Positions 1 through 8,625 of a DNA stretch of 64,000 nucleotides are shown here, piece by piece. Source of the DNA: Bacteroidales bacterium UBA5371 (GTDB lineage Bacteria > Bacteroidota > Bacteroidia > Bacteroidales > P3); NCBI GenBank assembly GCA_002407855.1, contig DHPF01000006.1:62001-126000 (forward strand), written 5' to 3'. Made by a program: the position numbers and the translations under genes. Within the stretch, counting starts at the first letter, position 1; the number at the start of each line of letters is the position of its first letter. The notes under the pieces are model-generated. The model did not search any database, was not told the origin of the DNA, and saw only the letters and a list, made by a program, of their open reading frames with translations.

Positions 1-1
1 T

Positions 2-1636
2 GAAGCTGCAACTCAAACTTATGCAACAATTACACTCCAAAACTATTTCCGTATGTATAAGAAGCTTGCAGGTATGACAGGTACAGCAGAAACAGAGGCA
101 GGAGAGTTGTGGAATATTTATAAGCTGGATGTTGTTGTAATCCCAACCAATCGTCCAATAGCAAGAAAAGATAGCGAAGACTTAATATATAAAACCAAGC
201 GTGAGAAGTTTAATGCAGTAATAGAAGAGATAGAACGTTTGATAGGAGAGAACCGCCCTGTTTTGGTTGGAACAACTTCTGTTGAAACATCGGAACTCTT
301 GGGTAAGATGCTTACAATGCGAAAGATTTCTCATCAAGTTCTCAATGCTAAATTACATAAGAAGGAAGCAGATATAGTTGCAGAAGCAGGAAGAGCCAAA
401 ACAGTTACCATTGCAACCAATATGGCAGGACGTGGAACTGATATCAAATTGGGTGAGGGAGTAAAAGACGCGGGAGGGTTAGCCATTATAGGAACAGAAA
501 GACACGAATCTCGTCGTGTAGACAGACAGCTAAGAGGACGTGCAGGACGTCAAGGAGACCCAGGAAGTAGTCAGTTCTTTGTTTCGTTAGAAGATAATCT
601 TATGCGATTATTTGGTTCTGATAGGATGAGTAAGATTATGGATAGACTTGGACTTAAAGAAGGAGAGGTTATCCAACACTCAATGATGACAAAGAGTATT
701 GAAAGAGCACAACGCAAGGTGGAAGAGAATAACTTTGGAACAAGAAAGCGTTTGTTGGAATATGATGACGTAATGAATAATCAAAGAGAGGTAGTCTATT
801 CAAAAAGAAAGAATGCTCTATATGGAGACAAACTTGCAATAGATATTTCTAATATGATATACGATGCCTTAGAATACTTGGTTAATGAATATCATAACAC
901 AAGCGACTTTGAAGGATTTAAGTTAGAATTTATGAAACTTACAGGTATGGAATGTAAGATAGAAAGCGATAGAGCATTTCTCAACGCCCGTAAGTCAGAA
1001 TTAGTTGATGACTTATTTGAAGAAGTATATAATAACTATAAGGCGAGAATGGAGAAAATAGCACTTCAAGCATTCCCATTTGTCAAGAATATATATGAGG
1101 CTAAAAACTACCGATATGAGAATATCGCCTTTCCAATTTCTGATGGGGTAAAGATGATGAACGCCATAGCTCCAATAGAGAAGTCATATAAGACTAAGGG
1201 AAAAGAAATATCTCTTTCTATTGAGAAAAGCATAACTCTACATTTGATTGATAATGCATGGAAAGAACATCTTAGAGAGCTTGACGATTTAAAACAATCG
1301 GTTCAAGCAGCCTCTTACGAACAAAAGGATCCTTTATTAATTTATAAGTTGGAGTCTTTTGGATTATTTGAAAAGATGATATCAGAACTTAATAGAGATA
1401 TAACTTCTTTCTTATGTAGAGCTTCCCTTCCAATAGAGCAGCAGAATGTAAGGGAAACCGAACTTCCTCAATCCGATAGCAAAAAAATGAAGACTTCAAG
1501 AGAAGAATTAAAAGCCGATAATCCATCAGAGCCTCAAAAAATACAGCCTGTTCACGTAGAGAAGAAAGTGGGAAGAAACGACCCTTGTCCTTGCGGAAGC
1601 GGCAAAAAATACAAGAACTGCCACGGTAAGAACTAA
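2..1636 (+). CDS. secA: SecA preprotein translocase ATPase, C-terminal part (5' truncated by window edge)
   Basis: This is the motor ATPase that drives unfolded preproteins through SecYEG. The frame is open from base 2, upstream of the first internal Met, and reads directly into a classic SecA stretch ([20 protein letters not shown]), so the gene begins outside the window; 544 residues are visible. Seen are the second nucleotide-binding fold with [13 protein letters not shown] and [16 protein letters not shown], the helical scaffold and wing region, and a C-terminal SEC-C zinc motif ([13 protein letters not shown]) about 10-20 residues from the end, which in the family binds SecB or ribosomes. 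There is no clear terminator; a weak AT hairpin follows the stop. Confidence 0.98.
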   Translation, partial: EAATQTYATITLQNYFRMYKKLAGMTGTAETEAGELWNIYKLDVVVIPTNRPIARKDSEDLIYKTKREKFNAVIEEIERLIGENRPVLVGTTSVETSELLGKMLTMRKISHQVLNAKLHKKEADIVAEAGRAKTVTIATNMAGRGTDIKLGEGVKDAGGLAIIGTERHESRRVDRQLRGRAGRQGDPGSSQFFVSLEDNLMRLFGSDRMSKIMDRLGLKEGEVIQHSMMTKSIERAQRKVEENNFGTRKRLLEYDDVMNNQREVVYSKRKNALYGDKLAIDISNMIYDALEYLVNEYHNTSDFEGFKLEFMKLTGMECKIESDRAFLNARKSELVDDLFEEVYNNYKARMEKIALQAFPFVKNIYEAKNYRYENIAFPISDGVKMMNAIAPIEKSYKTKGKEISLSIEKSITLHLIDNAWKEHLRELDDLKQSVQAASYEQKDPLLIYKLESFGLFEKMISELNRDITSFLCRASLPIEQQNVRETELPQSDSKKMKTSREELKADNPSEPQKIQPVHVEKKVGRNDPCPCGSGKKYKNCHGKN

Positions 1637-1675
1637 TTATTTATTCAAATAAACCTTTTTATTTGGAGATAATAT

Positions 1676-1684
1676 TAACTTTGC
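1676..1684 (+). promoter_or_regulatory. Bacteroidota -7 box before the lipoprotein pair
   Basis: TAACTTTGC matches TAnnTTTG and lies 28 bases before the start codon at 1712. A convincing -33 TTG at the usual distance is not seen. Confidence 0.45.
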
Positions 1685-1711
1685 ACAATAAATTACAAGA
1701 ACAATAAGATT

Positions 1712-2179
1712 ATGGCTTCTAAATATAAAATTATAAGTATTGCAATCCTATTAATAGGATGTATTGGGTTGTTTTATTCTTGTGACCCAATAGAATTATT
1801 AGATCCTCCTCATAAGGCATATAGCTATGTTATCAACAACACACAAGATGATATAATTTTAGAAAAAGACTTTTTCGGTACAAGTTCAATAATAATTAAG
1901 AAAGATTCTATTAAGAAAATCATCTTTTTGGAAATAGGAAAAGATGATACTTCTGGATATTTCTTTGCTTCACAAATATTCGAAGATGATAATTTTTCCG
2001 TATCTGTTTACTCAAAGGACAGAAATGTGCTTTTAAAAACATGGAATCGTTACTATACTGACACTACCCAAAAGCAATTCTTTAGAGAAAGTGATTGGAT
2101 AAAGAAAGAGTACGAAAAAACTCCATATATATTCCATGAATATACTTTTACAATTAATCAAGAGGATATTAACAAATAA
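1712..2179 (+). CDS. Predicted lipoprotein, unknown function
   Basis: The 155-residue protein has an N-terminal hydrophobic segment (residues 8-22) ending in a lipobox-like LFYSC, with Cys24 as the likely lipidated residue. The rest is a charged, beta-rich-looking region with KDSIKKIIF and YTFTINQEDI stretches and no motif I recognise. It sits 13 bases before another lipoprotein gene and behind a likely promoter, so the two probably share a transcript. No homologue can be named from sequence alone. Confidence 0.7.
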   Translation: MASKYKIISIAILLIGCIGLFYSCDPIELLDPPHKAYSYVINNTQDDIILEKDFFGTSSIIIKKDSIKKIIFLEIGKDDTSGYFFASQIFEDDNFSVSVYSKDRNVLLKTWNRYYTDTTQKQFFRESDWIKKEYEKTPYIFHEYTFTINQEDINK

Positions 2180-2192
2180 AATTTAATTTATC

Positions 2193-2696
2193 ATGAAAAA
2201 AGCATTTTTAAAACCAGTTCTTTGGCTTATTGCAATAATGTTTATAAGCCCAATGTTCTTAGCATCAAGTTGCAATAATACTGATGATGACCAAGACCCA
2301 AGAGTAACCGACCAAACAGCAAGAAATAAAGAGCTAATTATTGGTTATTGGGAAAGCTATAAGGTTGCCGAAGTTGAATACTTGAACGGGCAAATTCAAA
2401 GTGCCGACACGGTATTAACACCAGTAGATCATCCAGATTATACTTTTATAAATTTTACTTCTGATGGGAAGGCTGTTGAGGATAATGAAGAAGTTGGGAA
2501 TTATTTGATTGAAGATAATAAACTAACTATTACTTCTGTCGAAGGAAATGAAACATTTAATATTCTAACCTTAACACAAGACAAACTTACTCTTTCTTAT
2601 GACGAGATTAGTAATGTAGGAGGGCAGAACAAGAAATCTACCTCAACTCTATTTCTTGAAAGGATTTCACTCACAACAACTAAATCTAAGAAATAG
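2193..2696 (+). CDS. Predicted lipoprotein, lipocalin-like fold
   Basis: The 167-residue protein has a signal peptide ending LASSC (Cys27) and an acidic stretch (NTDDDQDPR) directly after the Cys. Acidic residues just after the lipidated Cys are typical of surface-exported lipoproteins in Bacteroidota. The remainder (NKELIIGYWES..., ...FTSDGKAVEDNEEVGNYLIEDNKLTI...) resembles the lipocalin-like family in which a GxW motif opens a small beta barrel. Function is unknown. It is followed by a strong hairpin terminator. Confidence 0.7.
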   Translation: MKKAFLKPVLWLIAIMFISPMFLASSCNNTDDDQDPRVTDQTARNKELIIGYWESYKVAEVEYLNGQIQSADTVLTPVDHPDYTFINFTSDGKAVEDNEEVGNYLIEDNKLTITSVEGNETFNILTLTQDKLTLSYDEISNVGGQNKKSTSTLFLERISLTTTKSKK

Positions 2697-2724
2697 ATAG
2701 GTGGTTTCTGTGATATTTTAGAGA

Positions 2725-2753
2725 AGAAGTGCTAAGCAATTAGCACTTCTTTC
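2725..2753. terminator. Bidirectional hairpin terminator between convergent genes
   Basis: Perfect 11-bp arms (AGAAGTGCTAA / TTAGCACTTCT) flank a GCAA loop, followed by a T-rich run. It serves the + strand lipoprotein pair and abuts the stop codon of the - strand gene. Confidence 0.85.
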
Positions 2754-3070
2754 TATTTATACTTGATTGCAATTCCAGAAACATTAGGCCACCAGAATTG
2801 ATAATCAAACCTAATGTCAATAACAGCATCGCAACCCTCTTGCTTAGCCCTTTGTTTAAGTTTCTTGATTAGAGTTTTTGAACTGTGAAAAACACTACCG
2901 TCAGCTTGAATAAACATAATTTCTTCGTATTCACCGCTTGGCTTTTTAGAAAAGAACATTTCAACATCGTTTGCAGATTCTTTCTTTGTGTTTGTTACTT
3001 GTGTTGTTACGCAACTGGTAAACAAAAATACTATTGCAACTAAAACACTTAATTTTGCTAATCCTTTCAT
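2753..3070 (-). CDS. Small predicted lipoprotein
   Basis: The 105-residue protein has an N-terminal hydrophobic segment ending in lipobox LFTSC (Cys20). The mature part ends QEGCDAVIDIRFDYQF...SGIAIKYK. The pattern of a small alpha/beta protein with 'A-x-GxDAVIxIRFD' recalls YbjQ/UPF0145-like and related small envelope-stress lipoproteins, but the match is from memory and loose. The gene stands alone, with a long AT-rich upstream region. Confidence 0.65.
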   Translation of the reverse strand: MKGLAKLSVLVAIVFLFTSCVTTQVTNTKKESANDVEMFFSKKPSGEYEEIMFIQADGSVFHSSKTLIKKLKQRAKQEGCDAVIDIRFDYQFWWPNVSGIAIKYK

Positions 3071-3169
3071 AGTCTTAATTATTTATCTTCTAAACGAGTT
3101 CTAAAACATAATATTATGGAGAGATTAAATTTTGATTAAGGTAAAGAAAATTAATTGCCGAGATATAAA

Positions 3170-3215
3170 AATTTTTCTCTGAGATAATTTTATTTTTCTC
3201 TGAGATAATTTCAAT
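3170..3215. repeat. CTCTGAGA array (21-bp period), two units
   Basis: Two copies of TTTCTCTGAGATAATTT are spaced exactly 21 bases apart. The same word at the same spacing recurs at 17043-17083. Both copies of this array lie within about 65 bases of a TTAGAATCAA array. Confidence 0.7.
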
Positions 3216-3277
3216 TAAGTCCCATTTTATTTTTGGGTAAGTTTTCTTTATTTCAAAATAACCTTAGTTCATTTTTC

Positions 3278-3352
3278 TATAATCAAATTCCAGCAAATTA
3301 GAATCAAATTCTACGAAATTAGAATCAAGAGATAATTTTTTAGAATTAGGAG
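3278..3352 (+). repeat. TTAGAATCAA array (21-bp period), about four units
   Basis: Units begin ATAATCAAATT, TAGAATCAAATT, TAGAATCAAGAG and TAGAATTAGG at 21-base steps. This locus lies between divergent genes, so unlike most others it does not follow the 3' end of a gene. Confidence 0.8.
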
Positions 3353-3485
3353 TTAGCAAATTATTGTTTTGCTTTAATTTTAAGCAATATGGAGGTTATT
3401 TGTTCAAATGATAATTTTGGACTTAATTATCAGAAATATAATGTAGGTACAATTAATAAATGTGTATTTTTTTTGGTGTAAATTC

Positions 3486-3515
3486 TTGTTTGAATGGAAA
3501 ATTGTTGTACTTTTG
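3486..3515 (+). promoter_or_regulatory. Promoter of the rpsF operon
   Basis: TTG (3486-3488), 19 bases, then TACTTTTG (3508-3515). This matches the Bacteroidota -33/-7 pattern, and transcription would start about 45 bases before rpsF. Confidence 0.8.
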
Positions 3516-3569
3516 CAAACTCTTTAAAAGAGAAATAATTAATTTAATAATCAAAAACACAAGTACCAA

Positions 3570-3953
3570 ATGGTAAGACAGTATGAAACCGTTTTCATTA
3601 TGACTCCCGTTTTATCTGATGAACAGATAAAGGAAACGGTAAAAAAGTATCAGTCCTTATTGACTGAGAATGGGGCAGAGATTGTTTACGAAAACAATTG
3701 GGGAATGCGTAAATTGGCATACCCTATCCAAAAGAAATCAACAGGATTCTATTATCTAATAGAGTTTAAATCGGAAGGAGAACTTATTGCAAAGCTTGAA
3801 ACAGCTTACAAGAGAGATGAAAAACTTCTTCGCTTTTTAACTGTTTCATTAGACAAGCATGCAATTGCCTACAATGAAAAGAAACGTTCAGGCGGCATGA
3901 GAAAACAACAAGAAGCATTGGCTAACAAACAAGAAATGTCTAAGGCTGAATAA
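3570..3953 (+). CDS. rpsF: 30S ribosomal protein bS6
   Basis: A 127-residue bS6 protein of the 30S platform. It starts [17 protein letters not shown] and contains the conserved [23 protein letters not shown]. It is somewhat longer than the roughly 100-residue minimal form, with a Gln/Lys-rich tail. It is the first gene of the rpsF-rpsR-rplI operon, 23 bases before rpsR. In Bacteroidota, bS6, bS18 and bS21 together form the pocket that sequesters the 16S anti-Shine-Dalgarno tail. No Shine-Dalgarno sequence is visible before it. Confidence 0.98.
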   Translation: MVRQYETVFIMTPVLSDEQIKETVKKYQSLLTENGAEIVYENNWGMRKLAYPIQKKSTGFYYLIEFKSEGELIAKLETAYKRDEKLLRFLTVSLDKHAIAYNEKKRSGGMRKQQEALANKQEMSKAE

Positions 3954-3976
3954 TCACAATTAAAATCTAAGAAACA

Positions 3977-4243
3977 ATGGCAAACGAAACAGAAATAAAA
4001 TATTTAACCCCAATTGCGGTTGAAACACAAAGAAAGAAATATTGTCGCTTTAAGAAAAGCGGAATCAAATACATAGACTATAAAGATGCAGATTTCCTTT
4101 TGAAGTTTGTAAATGAACAAGGAAAGCTTCTTCCAAGAAGACTAACCGGAACTTCAAACAAATATCAAAAGAAAGTATCGCAAGCAGTCAAAAGAGCTCG
4201 TCATATTGCATTAATGCCTTACGTAGCAGACTTATTAAAATAA
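3977..4243 (+). CDS. rpsR: 30S ribosomal protein bS18
   Basis: 88 residues with the bS18 signature: [24 protein letters not shown], then [11 protein letters not shown] and [18 protein letters not shown] text. It pairs with bS6 on the 30S platform. The stop codon is followed after one base by the strong Shine-Dalgarno of rplI, so translation of rplI may be partly independent of readthrough from rpsR. Confidence 0.98.
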   Translation: MANETEIKYLTPIAVETQRKKYCRFKKSGIKYIDYKDADFLLKFVNEQGKLLPRRLTGTSNKYQKKVSQAVKRARHIALMPYVADLLK

Positions 4244-4244
4244 A

Positions 4245-4251
4245 AAGGAGG
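4245..4251 (+). promoter_or_regulatory. Strong Shine-Dalgarno before rplI
   Basis: AAGGAGG ends 8 bases before the rplI ATG. It is near-optimal complementarity to the 16S 3' tail and stands out because almost no other start in this window has one. Confidence 0.85.
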
Positions 4252-4259
4252 AATTATCT

Positions 4260-4712
4260 ATGGAAATTATATTAAAACAAGATATGAGTAACCTCGGTTA
4301 CAAAGACGATATCGTAAAGGTTAAAGATGGTTATGCAAATAACTACCTAATACCACAAGGATATGCAATGATTGCAACTGCTTCAAACAAAAAAATGGTA
4401 GCAGAAAACCTCAAACAAAGAGCTTTTAAAGAAGAGAAAATGCGTCAAGATGCAGAAATATTAGCAGCTTCATACGCTAAGATAGAAGGCTTGAAGATAG
4501 GAGCCAAAGCATCAGAGAATGGTAAGATTTTTGGTTCTGTTAATTCTATTCAAATAGCTGACGCCATTAAGTCGCAATTTGACATAGAGGTTGATAGAAA
4601 GAGAATAGAAATTGTTGGAGAAGCAATTAAGGCAATAGGCACTCACAAAGCAACAATTTCAGCTTACAAAGGAATTAAAACAGAGATAACATTTGAAGTT
4701 GTAGCTGAATAA
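4260..4712 (+). CDS. rplI: 50S ribosomal protein bL9
   Basis: 150 residues of standard bL9 layout. The N-terminal RNA-binding domain has GYKDDIVKVKDGYANNYLIPQG. A long connecting helix follows (residues ~45-75), then the C-terminal domain with GKIFGSVNSIQIADAI. It is the last gene of the bS6-bS18 operon, closed by a hairpin terminator. Its start is set by a perfect AAGGAGG, an unusual feature in this genome. Confidence 0.98.
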   Translation: MEIILKQDMSNLGYKDDIVKVKDGYANNYLIPQGYAMIATASNKKMVAENLKQRAFKEEKMRQDAEILAASYAKIEGLKIGAKASENGKIFGSVNSIQIADAIKSQFDIEVDRKRIEIVGEAIKAIGTHKATISAYKGIKTEITFEVVAE

Positions 4713-4733
4713 AGACAAGAGCAAAATAAACAT

Positions 4734-4772
4734 AAAAAGACTTTTGAGATACATTCTCAGAAGTCTTTTTTA
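4734..4772 (+). terminator. Terminator of rpsF-rpsR-rplI
   Basis: The hairpin AAAAAGACTTTTGAGA / TCTCAGAAGTCTTTTT has one wobble pair and a TACAT-type loop, followed by a T run. Confidence 0.85.
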
Positions 4773-4805
4773 TTTTACTAAACTCAACCTATTGCATAAA
4801 AAGAC

Positions 4806-4814
4806 TTATTTTTG
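4806..4814 (+). promoter_or_regulatory. -7 box of the rRNA methyltransferase gene
   Basis: TTATTTTTGC contains TAnnTTTG about 20 bases before ATG 4833. This makes the upstream in-frame TTG at 4812 an unlikely start, because it would overlap the promoter. Confidence 0.6.
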
Positions 4815-4832
4815 CAAAAACAAACATTGCAA

Positions 4833-5585
4833 ATGATAAGTAAAGCACAAATAAAGAAAATAGCCTCATATAAAGAAGCCAAGTTCAGAAACCAAGATAA
4901 AGTATTTATTGTGGAAGGTGTTAAAATGGTTGATGAACTAATTAACTCCGCATTTGAAATAGAATTTATATGTGCCTTACCACAATGGATAGAAGCCAAT
5001 AAAGCAATATATAAAAGAGCCAAAAATATATTAGAGCTCAGAGAGGAAGACCTCAAAAAGCTAAGCACAATGAAATCTCCCAACCAAGTCTTAGCAGTAG
5101 TCAAGCAACAAACTCCCAAAGAGATAATTCTTGAAGATAGATTAGTAATAGTTTTAGACCAAATCAAAGACCCAGGCAATTTAGGAACAATAATTCGCCT
5201 TTCTCATTGGTTTGGTATAGAGGATATAATATGTTCTGAAAATAGCGTTGATATATATAATCCCAAGACCATACAATCCACAATGGGCTCTTTTTTTAGG
5301 GTCAATATAACCTATACAAACCTAAAGAAATACTTGAAATCCTTGCCAAAGACTTATCCTGTCTATTGTTCAGTTTTGGAAGGGGGTAAAAACATATATA
5401 ATGAAACCCTAAGTAGCCAAGGATTGATTGTAATAGGTAGCGAATCGCATGGCATAAGTAAAGAAGTCCTTTCTGAGGCAACTCATCTTATAAAAATACC
5501 TAATTTTGCCAAAGGGTCGAAAGCAGAATCCCTCAATGCCTCAATAGCCGCAGGAATAATAATCTCTGAATTTAAGAGAAGATAA
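4833..5585 (+). CDS. TrmH/SpoU-family RNA 2'-O-methyltransferase
   Basis: A SAM-dependent RNA ribose methyltransferase with the SPOUT knot. The N-terminal part (residues ~1-95) is the substrate-binding domain (KYREAKFRNQDKVFIVEG-like). The catalytic part has LDQIKDPGNLGTIIR, then IGSESHGIS and the C-terminal IPNFAKGSKAESLNASIAAGI. The ATG at 4833 (250 aa) is preferred because a -7 box overlaps the earlier TTG. The target nucleotide cannot be deduced. A second SpoU enzyme, RlmB, is encoded at 53.8 kb. Confidence 0.9.
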   Translation: MISKAQIKKIASYKEAKFRNQDKVFIVEGVKMVDELINSAFEIEFICALPQWIEANKAIYKRAKNILELREEDLKKLSTMKSPNQVLAVVKQQTPKEIILEDRLVIVLDQIKDPGNLGTIIRLSHWFGIEDIICSENSVDIYNPKTIQSTMGSFFRVNITYTNLKKYLKSLPKTYPVYCSVLEGGKNIYNETLSSQGLIVIGSESHGISKEVLSEATHLIKIPNFAKGSKAESLNASIAAGIIISEFKRR

Positions 5586-5962
5586 TTCAACTCTTTTTAT
5601 ATCTATATATTAAAGAAAAGATAAGAATATTTAGCAAAGGATTTCTATATTAATTGCGGCACTATTTGAATCAAGTTCTAATCTATTATAATCAAGTTCT
5701 AATTTCTTGTAATCAAATTCTATTAAATCATAACAAAGATTCCGTTTCCTATACTACTTATGGAAGGTTTTAACATGGGACAAACTTAGTATATTTTGTT
5801 TTAATGTCTGCCTCTTATGTTGTTTCTGCGTTTAGATTTTAATGGTCTTTCTGAGTTTACTTGTATATGATATTAGAGTTAATAACCCTAATACAACCAA
5901 TGTAAATACTTTATTTTTTCTTGTATTTAACAAATGGTTTTAATAAATATAATTTTGAGCCT
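5586..5962. other. Gene-free convergent intergenic region
   Basis: About 375 bases between convergent genes. It contains a TTAGAATCAA-type array in its first third and otherwise AT-rich sequence with no recognisable gene or hairpin. Confidence 0.6.
5660..5740. repeat. TTAGAATCAA-type array, about four degenerate units
   Basis: The units TGAATCAAGTTCTAAT, ATAATCAAGTTCTAAT and GTAATCAAATTCTATT recur at 21-base steps. On the - strand they read towards CTTGATT downstream of the DUF2231 gene that ends at 5963. Confidence 0.75.
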
Positions 5963-6397
5963 TTACCTGAACATATACACTATTTCCCCACCAAAATAGC
6001 CTGTGGTTGCAATTAAGATAGCACAAGCAAGATATAAGATATATCCTATTATTCTTGTAGTTTGAGAATGTGTTATAAAAATATAATATGTGTAGTAGAT
6101 AACTGAAAAGATGCTTAATGAAGCGGTTATAATTGCAATGGTCAGATGGGTGTTTCTTATTTCTTCAAGTACTCCTTCCATTTCGTATGTGAAAAGAAAG
6201 CCACTCAAAACAGCAATTATGGCACTTAGAGAGCCAAGAACCAATAAATAATAGGCTGTCTTCTGAATTGTGATAGGTTCAATTACGATGTCTTTCCATT
6301 TAAATTCTTTATTGCATACCAATTCTATTGTTGCAAACAAGAATCCTGTAATCAACAATGCTATTGGAAAATGAACAATCATAGGATGTATATTCAT
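5963..6397 (-). CDS. DUF2231-family membrane protein
   Basis: 144 residues with four predicted membrane helices and the family hallmarks at both ends: NIHPMIVHFPIALL at the N-terminus and GYFGGEIVY near the C-terminus. The family is an uncharacterised inner-membrane group, often found near cytochrome or haem-related genes. No such neighbours are seen here. A -7 box lies 32-39 bases upstream. Confidence 0.8.
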   Translation of the reverse strand: MNIHPMIVHFPIALLITGFLFATIELVCNKEFKWKDIVIEPITIQKTAYYLLVLGSLSAIIAVLSGFLFTYEMEGVLEEIRNTHLTIAIITASLSIFSVIYYTYYIFITHSQTTRIIGYILYLACAILIATTGYFGGEIVYMFR

Positions 6398-6428
6398 AAT
6401 ATTCTAATTAAAGGGTTAAACAATTGTA

Positions 6429-6436
6429 CAAAAGTA
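6429..6436 (-). promoter_or_regulatory. -7 box of the DUF2231 gene
   Basis: On the - strand this reads TACTTTTG, 31 bases before the start codon. Confidence 0.6.
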
Positions 6437-6509
6437 CTTTATGTCTGGGTGCAAATATACATATATTTTCTTATTAAGAAATTTTTATATGCTAATTATT
6501 TGTGAATAC

Positions 6510-7028
6510 CTATTCATTATCAATCCAAGAAGCATAGGTAGGATATGCGTTGGATATTCTTTTAACTGTGCCTTCCAATCGTTCTGGGTCAATATCTTTT
6601 ACTTTCTTGGCTGGTATTCCTGCATAAATGGAACCACTTTCAACGTGGGTGTTTTCCAATAAAACTGCTCCTGCTGCCACAATTGAATTGCTTTCAATCA
6701 CACAACCATCCATCACAATTGCACTCATTCCAATCAAAACATTATCCTTAATTGTGCAGCCATGAACAATTGCGTGATGAGCAATTGAAACATAATTCCC
6801 AATTATTGTTGGATTGGTTTGGTGGGTAACGTGAATACATGCACCATCTTGAACATTGACGTAATTACCCATTTTTATGTAATGCACATCTCCTCTAACA
6901 ACGGAGTTAAACCAAAAAGAGCATTTCTCCCCAGCTTCTACATCTCCTATAATTGTTGCATTATCTGCCACAAAGCAGTCTTTCCCTAAGATAGGTTTCT
7001 TACCTTTTACCGATTTTATTAATGCCAT
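6510..7028 (-). CDS. Gamma-carbonic-anhydrase-family protein
   Basis: 172 residues forming a left-handed beta helix: repeated hexapeptides such as IIGDVE, VVRGDV and IIGNYV. The three zinc-ligand histidines of the family are present in CIHVTH and IAHHAIVHGC. The YrdA/CaiE-like group carries these ligands, but activity as a carbonic anhydrase is unproven for many members. It starts 3 bases after the stop of manA and so is translated from the same transcript. Confidence 0.9.
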   Translation of the reverse strand: MALIKSVKGKKPILGKDCFVADNATIIGDVEAGEKCSFWFNSVVRGDVHYIKMGNYVNVQDGACIHVTHQTNPTIIGNYVSIAHHAIVHGCTIKDNVLIGMSAIVMDGCVIESNSIVAAGAVLLENTHVESGSIYAGIPAKKVKDIDPERLEGTVKRISNAYPTYASWIDNE

Positions 7029-7031
7029 AAT

Positions 7032-8018
7032 TTACTTTATATATGTTTCCAAAATACTTATTAATCCCTTTGGCTCAATGATTGTTCCTTCTGCAATGGC
7101 AGGAATTAAGAGGGCTTGCCCCGATTGAATGCCTATTTTATGACCAAGAGAATGAATTACACCACTACCTTCAATGCATAAATACACAACAAAACTATCA
7201 AGTATAGAATAATCCTTGCGAATATTTTCAGTTGCGTGAATTACATTTGTTGTGAAATAAGGATTAGAAATTAACCCTAATGTTTTGTTTAAGGAATAAT
7301 CGTAATTGCTTTTTGCACTAATATCAATTGCTTTTAAATCTAATGCTTCAAGGGCGTCTTGTACGTGTAGTTTTCTTGGTTTACCATTATCGTCTTTTCT
7401 ATCCCAATCATAAACCCTATAAGTTATATCGGAGCTTTGTTGCACTTCTGCTAAGAGAACCCCAGAGCCAATTGCGTGAATTTGCCCTGCGGGAATGAAG
7501 AATAAATCTCCTTTTTGAGTTATCTCACTATTGAGAACTTCTGCAATACTATTGTTTCGCAAACGATTAATAAACTCAGCCTTAGTTATGTTTTTATTAA
7601 ACCCGCTTATGATTTGAGCATTTTCATCGGCTTGAATAACATACCACATCTCTGTTTTGCCGTTTTGCATACCCTTTCTTTGAGCCATTTTATCATCAGG
7701 GTGAACTTGAACCGATAGTTTGTCTTTTGCATCAATAATTTTGAAAAGTAAAGGGAAGTTCTCGCCAAACTCTTCATAGCATTTCTCTCCTAAGAGTTCG
7801 TCCATATACATATCAATTACTTCTCTAAGGGTACATTCTGCCAAATAACCATTTTCAATGAGGGTTTCATCACCTTCAATTGCCGATAAAGCCCAAAGCT
7901 CTCCGCAACGCTCCAAGGGAGAATAGTCAATGCCTATAATATCTTTAATTTTGTTTCCTCCCCATATTTTATCCTTAAACAAGGGCATAAATTTTAATGG
8001 ATATAATGTTTGCTGCAT
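7032..8018 (-). CDS. manA: Mannose-6-phosphate isomerase, class I
   Basis: Zinc-dependent interconversion of mannose-6-P and fructose-6-P, feeding GDP-mannose or glycolysis. The 328-residue short form carries the metal ligands Gln104 and His106 in SVQVHPDDK, Glu123 in GKTEMWYV and a His in FIPAGQIHAIGSG. Cupin-like strands make up the C-terminal half. It heads a two-gene unit with the gamma-CA-like gene, from a promoter divergent to the TonB-C gene at 8093. Confidence 0.95.
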   Translation of the reverse strand: MQQTLYPLKFMPLFKDKIWGGNKIKDIIGIDYSPLERCGELWALSAIEGDETLIENGYLAECTLREVIDMYMDELLGEKCYEEFGENFPLLFKIIDAKDKLSVQVHPDDKMAQRKGMQNGKTEMWYVIQADENAQIISGFNKNITKAEFINRLRNNSIAEVLNSEITQKGDLFFIPAGQIHAIGSGVLLAEVQQSSDITYRVYDWDRKDDNGKPRKLHVQDALEALDLKAIDISAKSNYDYSLNKTLGLISNPYFTTNVIHATENIRKDYSILDSFVVYLCIEGSGVIHSLGHKIGIQSGQALLIPAIAEGTIIEPKGLISILETYIK

Positions 8019-8034
8019 AACAAATTAAAAGTTT

Positions 8035-8066
8035 TTGCAAAAGTAATGTATTTTTTATTACCTTTG
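8035..8066 (+). promoter_or_regulatory. Promoter of the TonB-C gene
   Basis: TTG (8035-8037), 21 bases, then TACCTTTG (8059-8066). It overlaps the divergent manA promoter. Confidence 0.7.
8038..8045 (-). promoter_or_regulatory. -7 box of manA
   Basis: On the - strand this reads TACTTTTG, followed by GC, 20 bases before the manA start. It is 13 bases from the divergent -7 box of the neighbouring gene. Confidence 0.65.
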
Positions 8067-8092
8067 CCACGTAATTAATACTAAATGAAATT

Positions 8093-8509
8093 ATGAGAAG
8101 ATTATTTAAACCATATTCATTATTTGCAATTCTTTTTATGTTATTTGCATTTACATTAAACGTTAATGCACAAGAAAAGAAAACAGATGATGCTGTTTAC
8201 ACCGTTGTAGATAGTGAGGCTCAGTTTCCAGGGGGAATGGATGCCTTAGCCAAATTTTTGGCAGAAAATGTAAGGTACCCACAATTAGCTCAAGAAAAAG
8301 AAGTACAAGGAAGGGTAATGATTTCTTTTATTGTTGAAAAAAATGGAACTCTTTCCGATATTAAAGCTGTAAGAGATATTGGAGCAGGATGTGGAGATGA
8401 AGGAGTGAAAGTTGTAAAACGTATGCCAAAATGGATTCCTGCAAAAAAGAATCAAGAGAATGTTAGGCAGCAGATTTACTTGCCAATTTCATTTAGTTTG
8501 CAAAAATAA
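8093..8509 (+). CDS. Secreted TonB C-terminal-domain protein
   Basis: 138 residues. A signal peptide (residues 1-26, ending NVNAQ) is followed by a TonB C-terminal domain: AQFPGGMDALAKFLAENVRYPQ, QGRVMISFIVEKNGTLSDI and ending LPISFSLQK. It lacks the N-terminal membrane anchor fused to a proline-rich spacer found in genuine TonB, so it is probably a periplasmic TonB-C-like protein rather than an energy transducer on its own. A paralogue follows at 8626, and no exbB or exbD is nearby. Confidence 0.85.
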   Translation: MRRLFKPYSLFAILFMLFAFTLNVNAQEKKTDDAVYTVVDSEAQFPGGMDALAKFLAENVRYPQLAQEKEVQGRVMISFIVEKNGTLSDIKAVRDIGAGCGDEGVKVVKRMPKWIPAKKNQENVRQQIYLPISFSLQK

Positions 8510-8625
8510 TTCACCCCTTTCACTTACTTTTTTACATTTTTGGTTGTTTATAGGGTGAAGACCTTTTATAAAAGTGATTTTGTAAGAGAAAAAAGAGGTA
8601 ATAATAATGTTAAAATTTAATACTT

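Larger units (their letters stand above)
3071..3485. other. Gene-free divergent intergenic region
   Basis: This is about 500 bases between a leftward lipoprotein gene and rightward rpsF. It contains a two-unit CTCTGAGA array (3170-3215), a TTAGAATCAA array (3278-3352) and the rpsF promoter. No ORF in the remaining sequence looks coding. Confidence 0.6.

Noticed and set aside
1644..1666. Hairpin after secA (CAAATA...TATTTG)
   Set aside because: The stem is only six AT-rich pairs and no T run follows, so it is not called as a terminator.
6441..6662. 73-codon rightward frame beside the gamma-carbonic-anhydrase gene
   Set aside because: It is antisense to the well-supported beta-helix gene and has no family resemblance.
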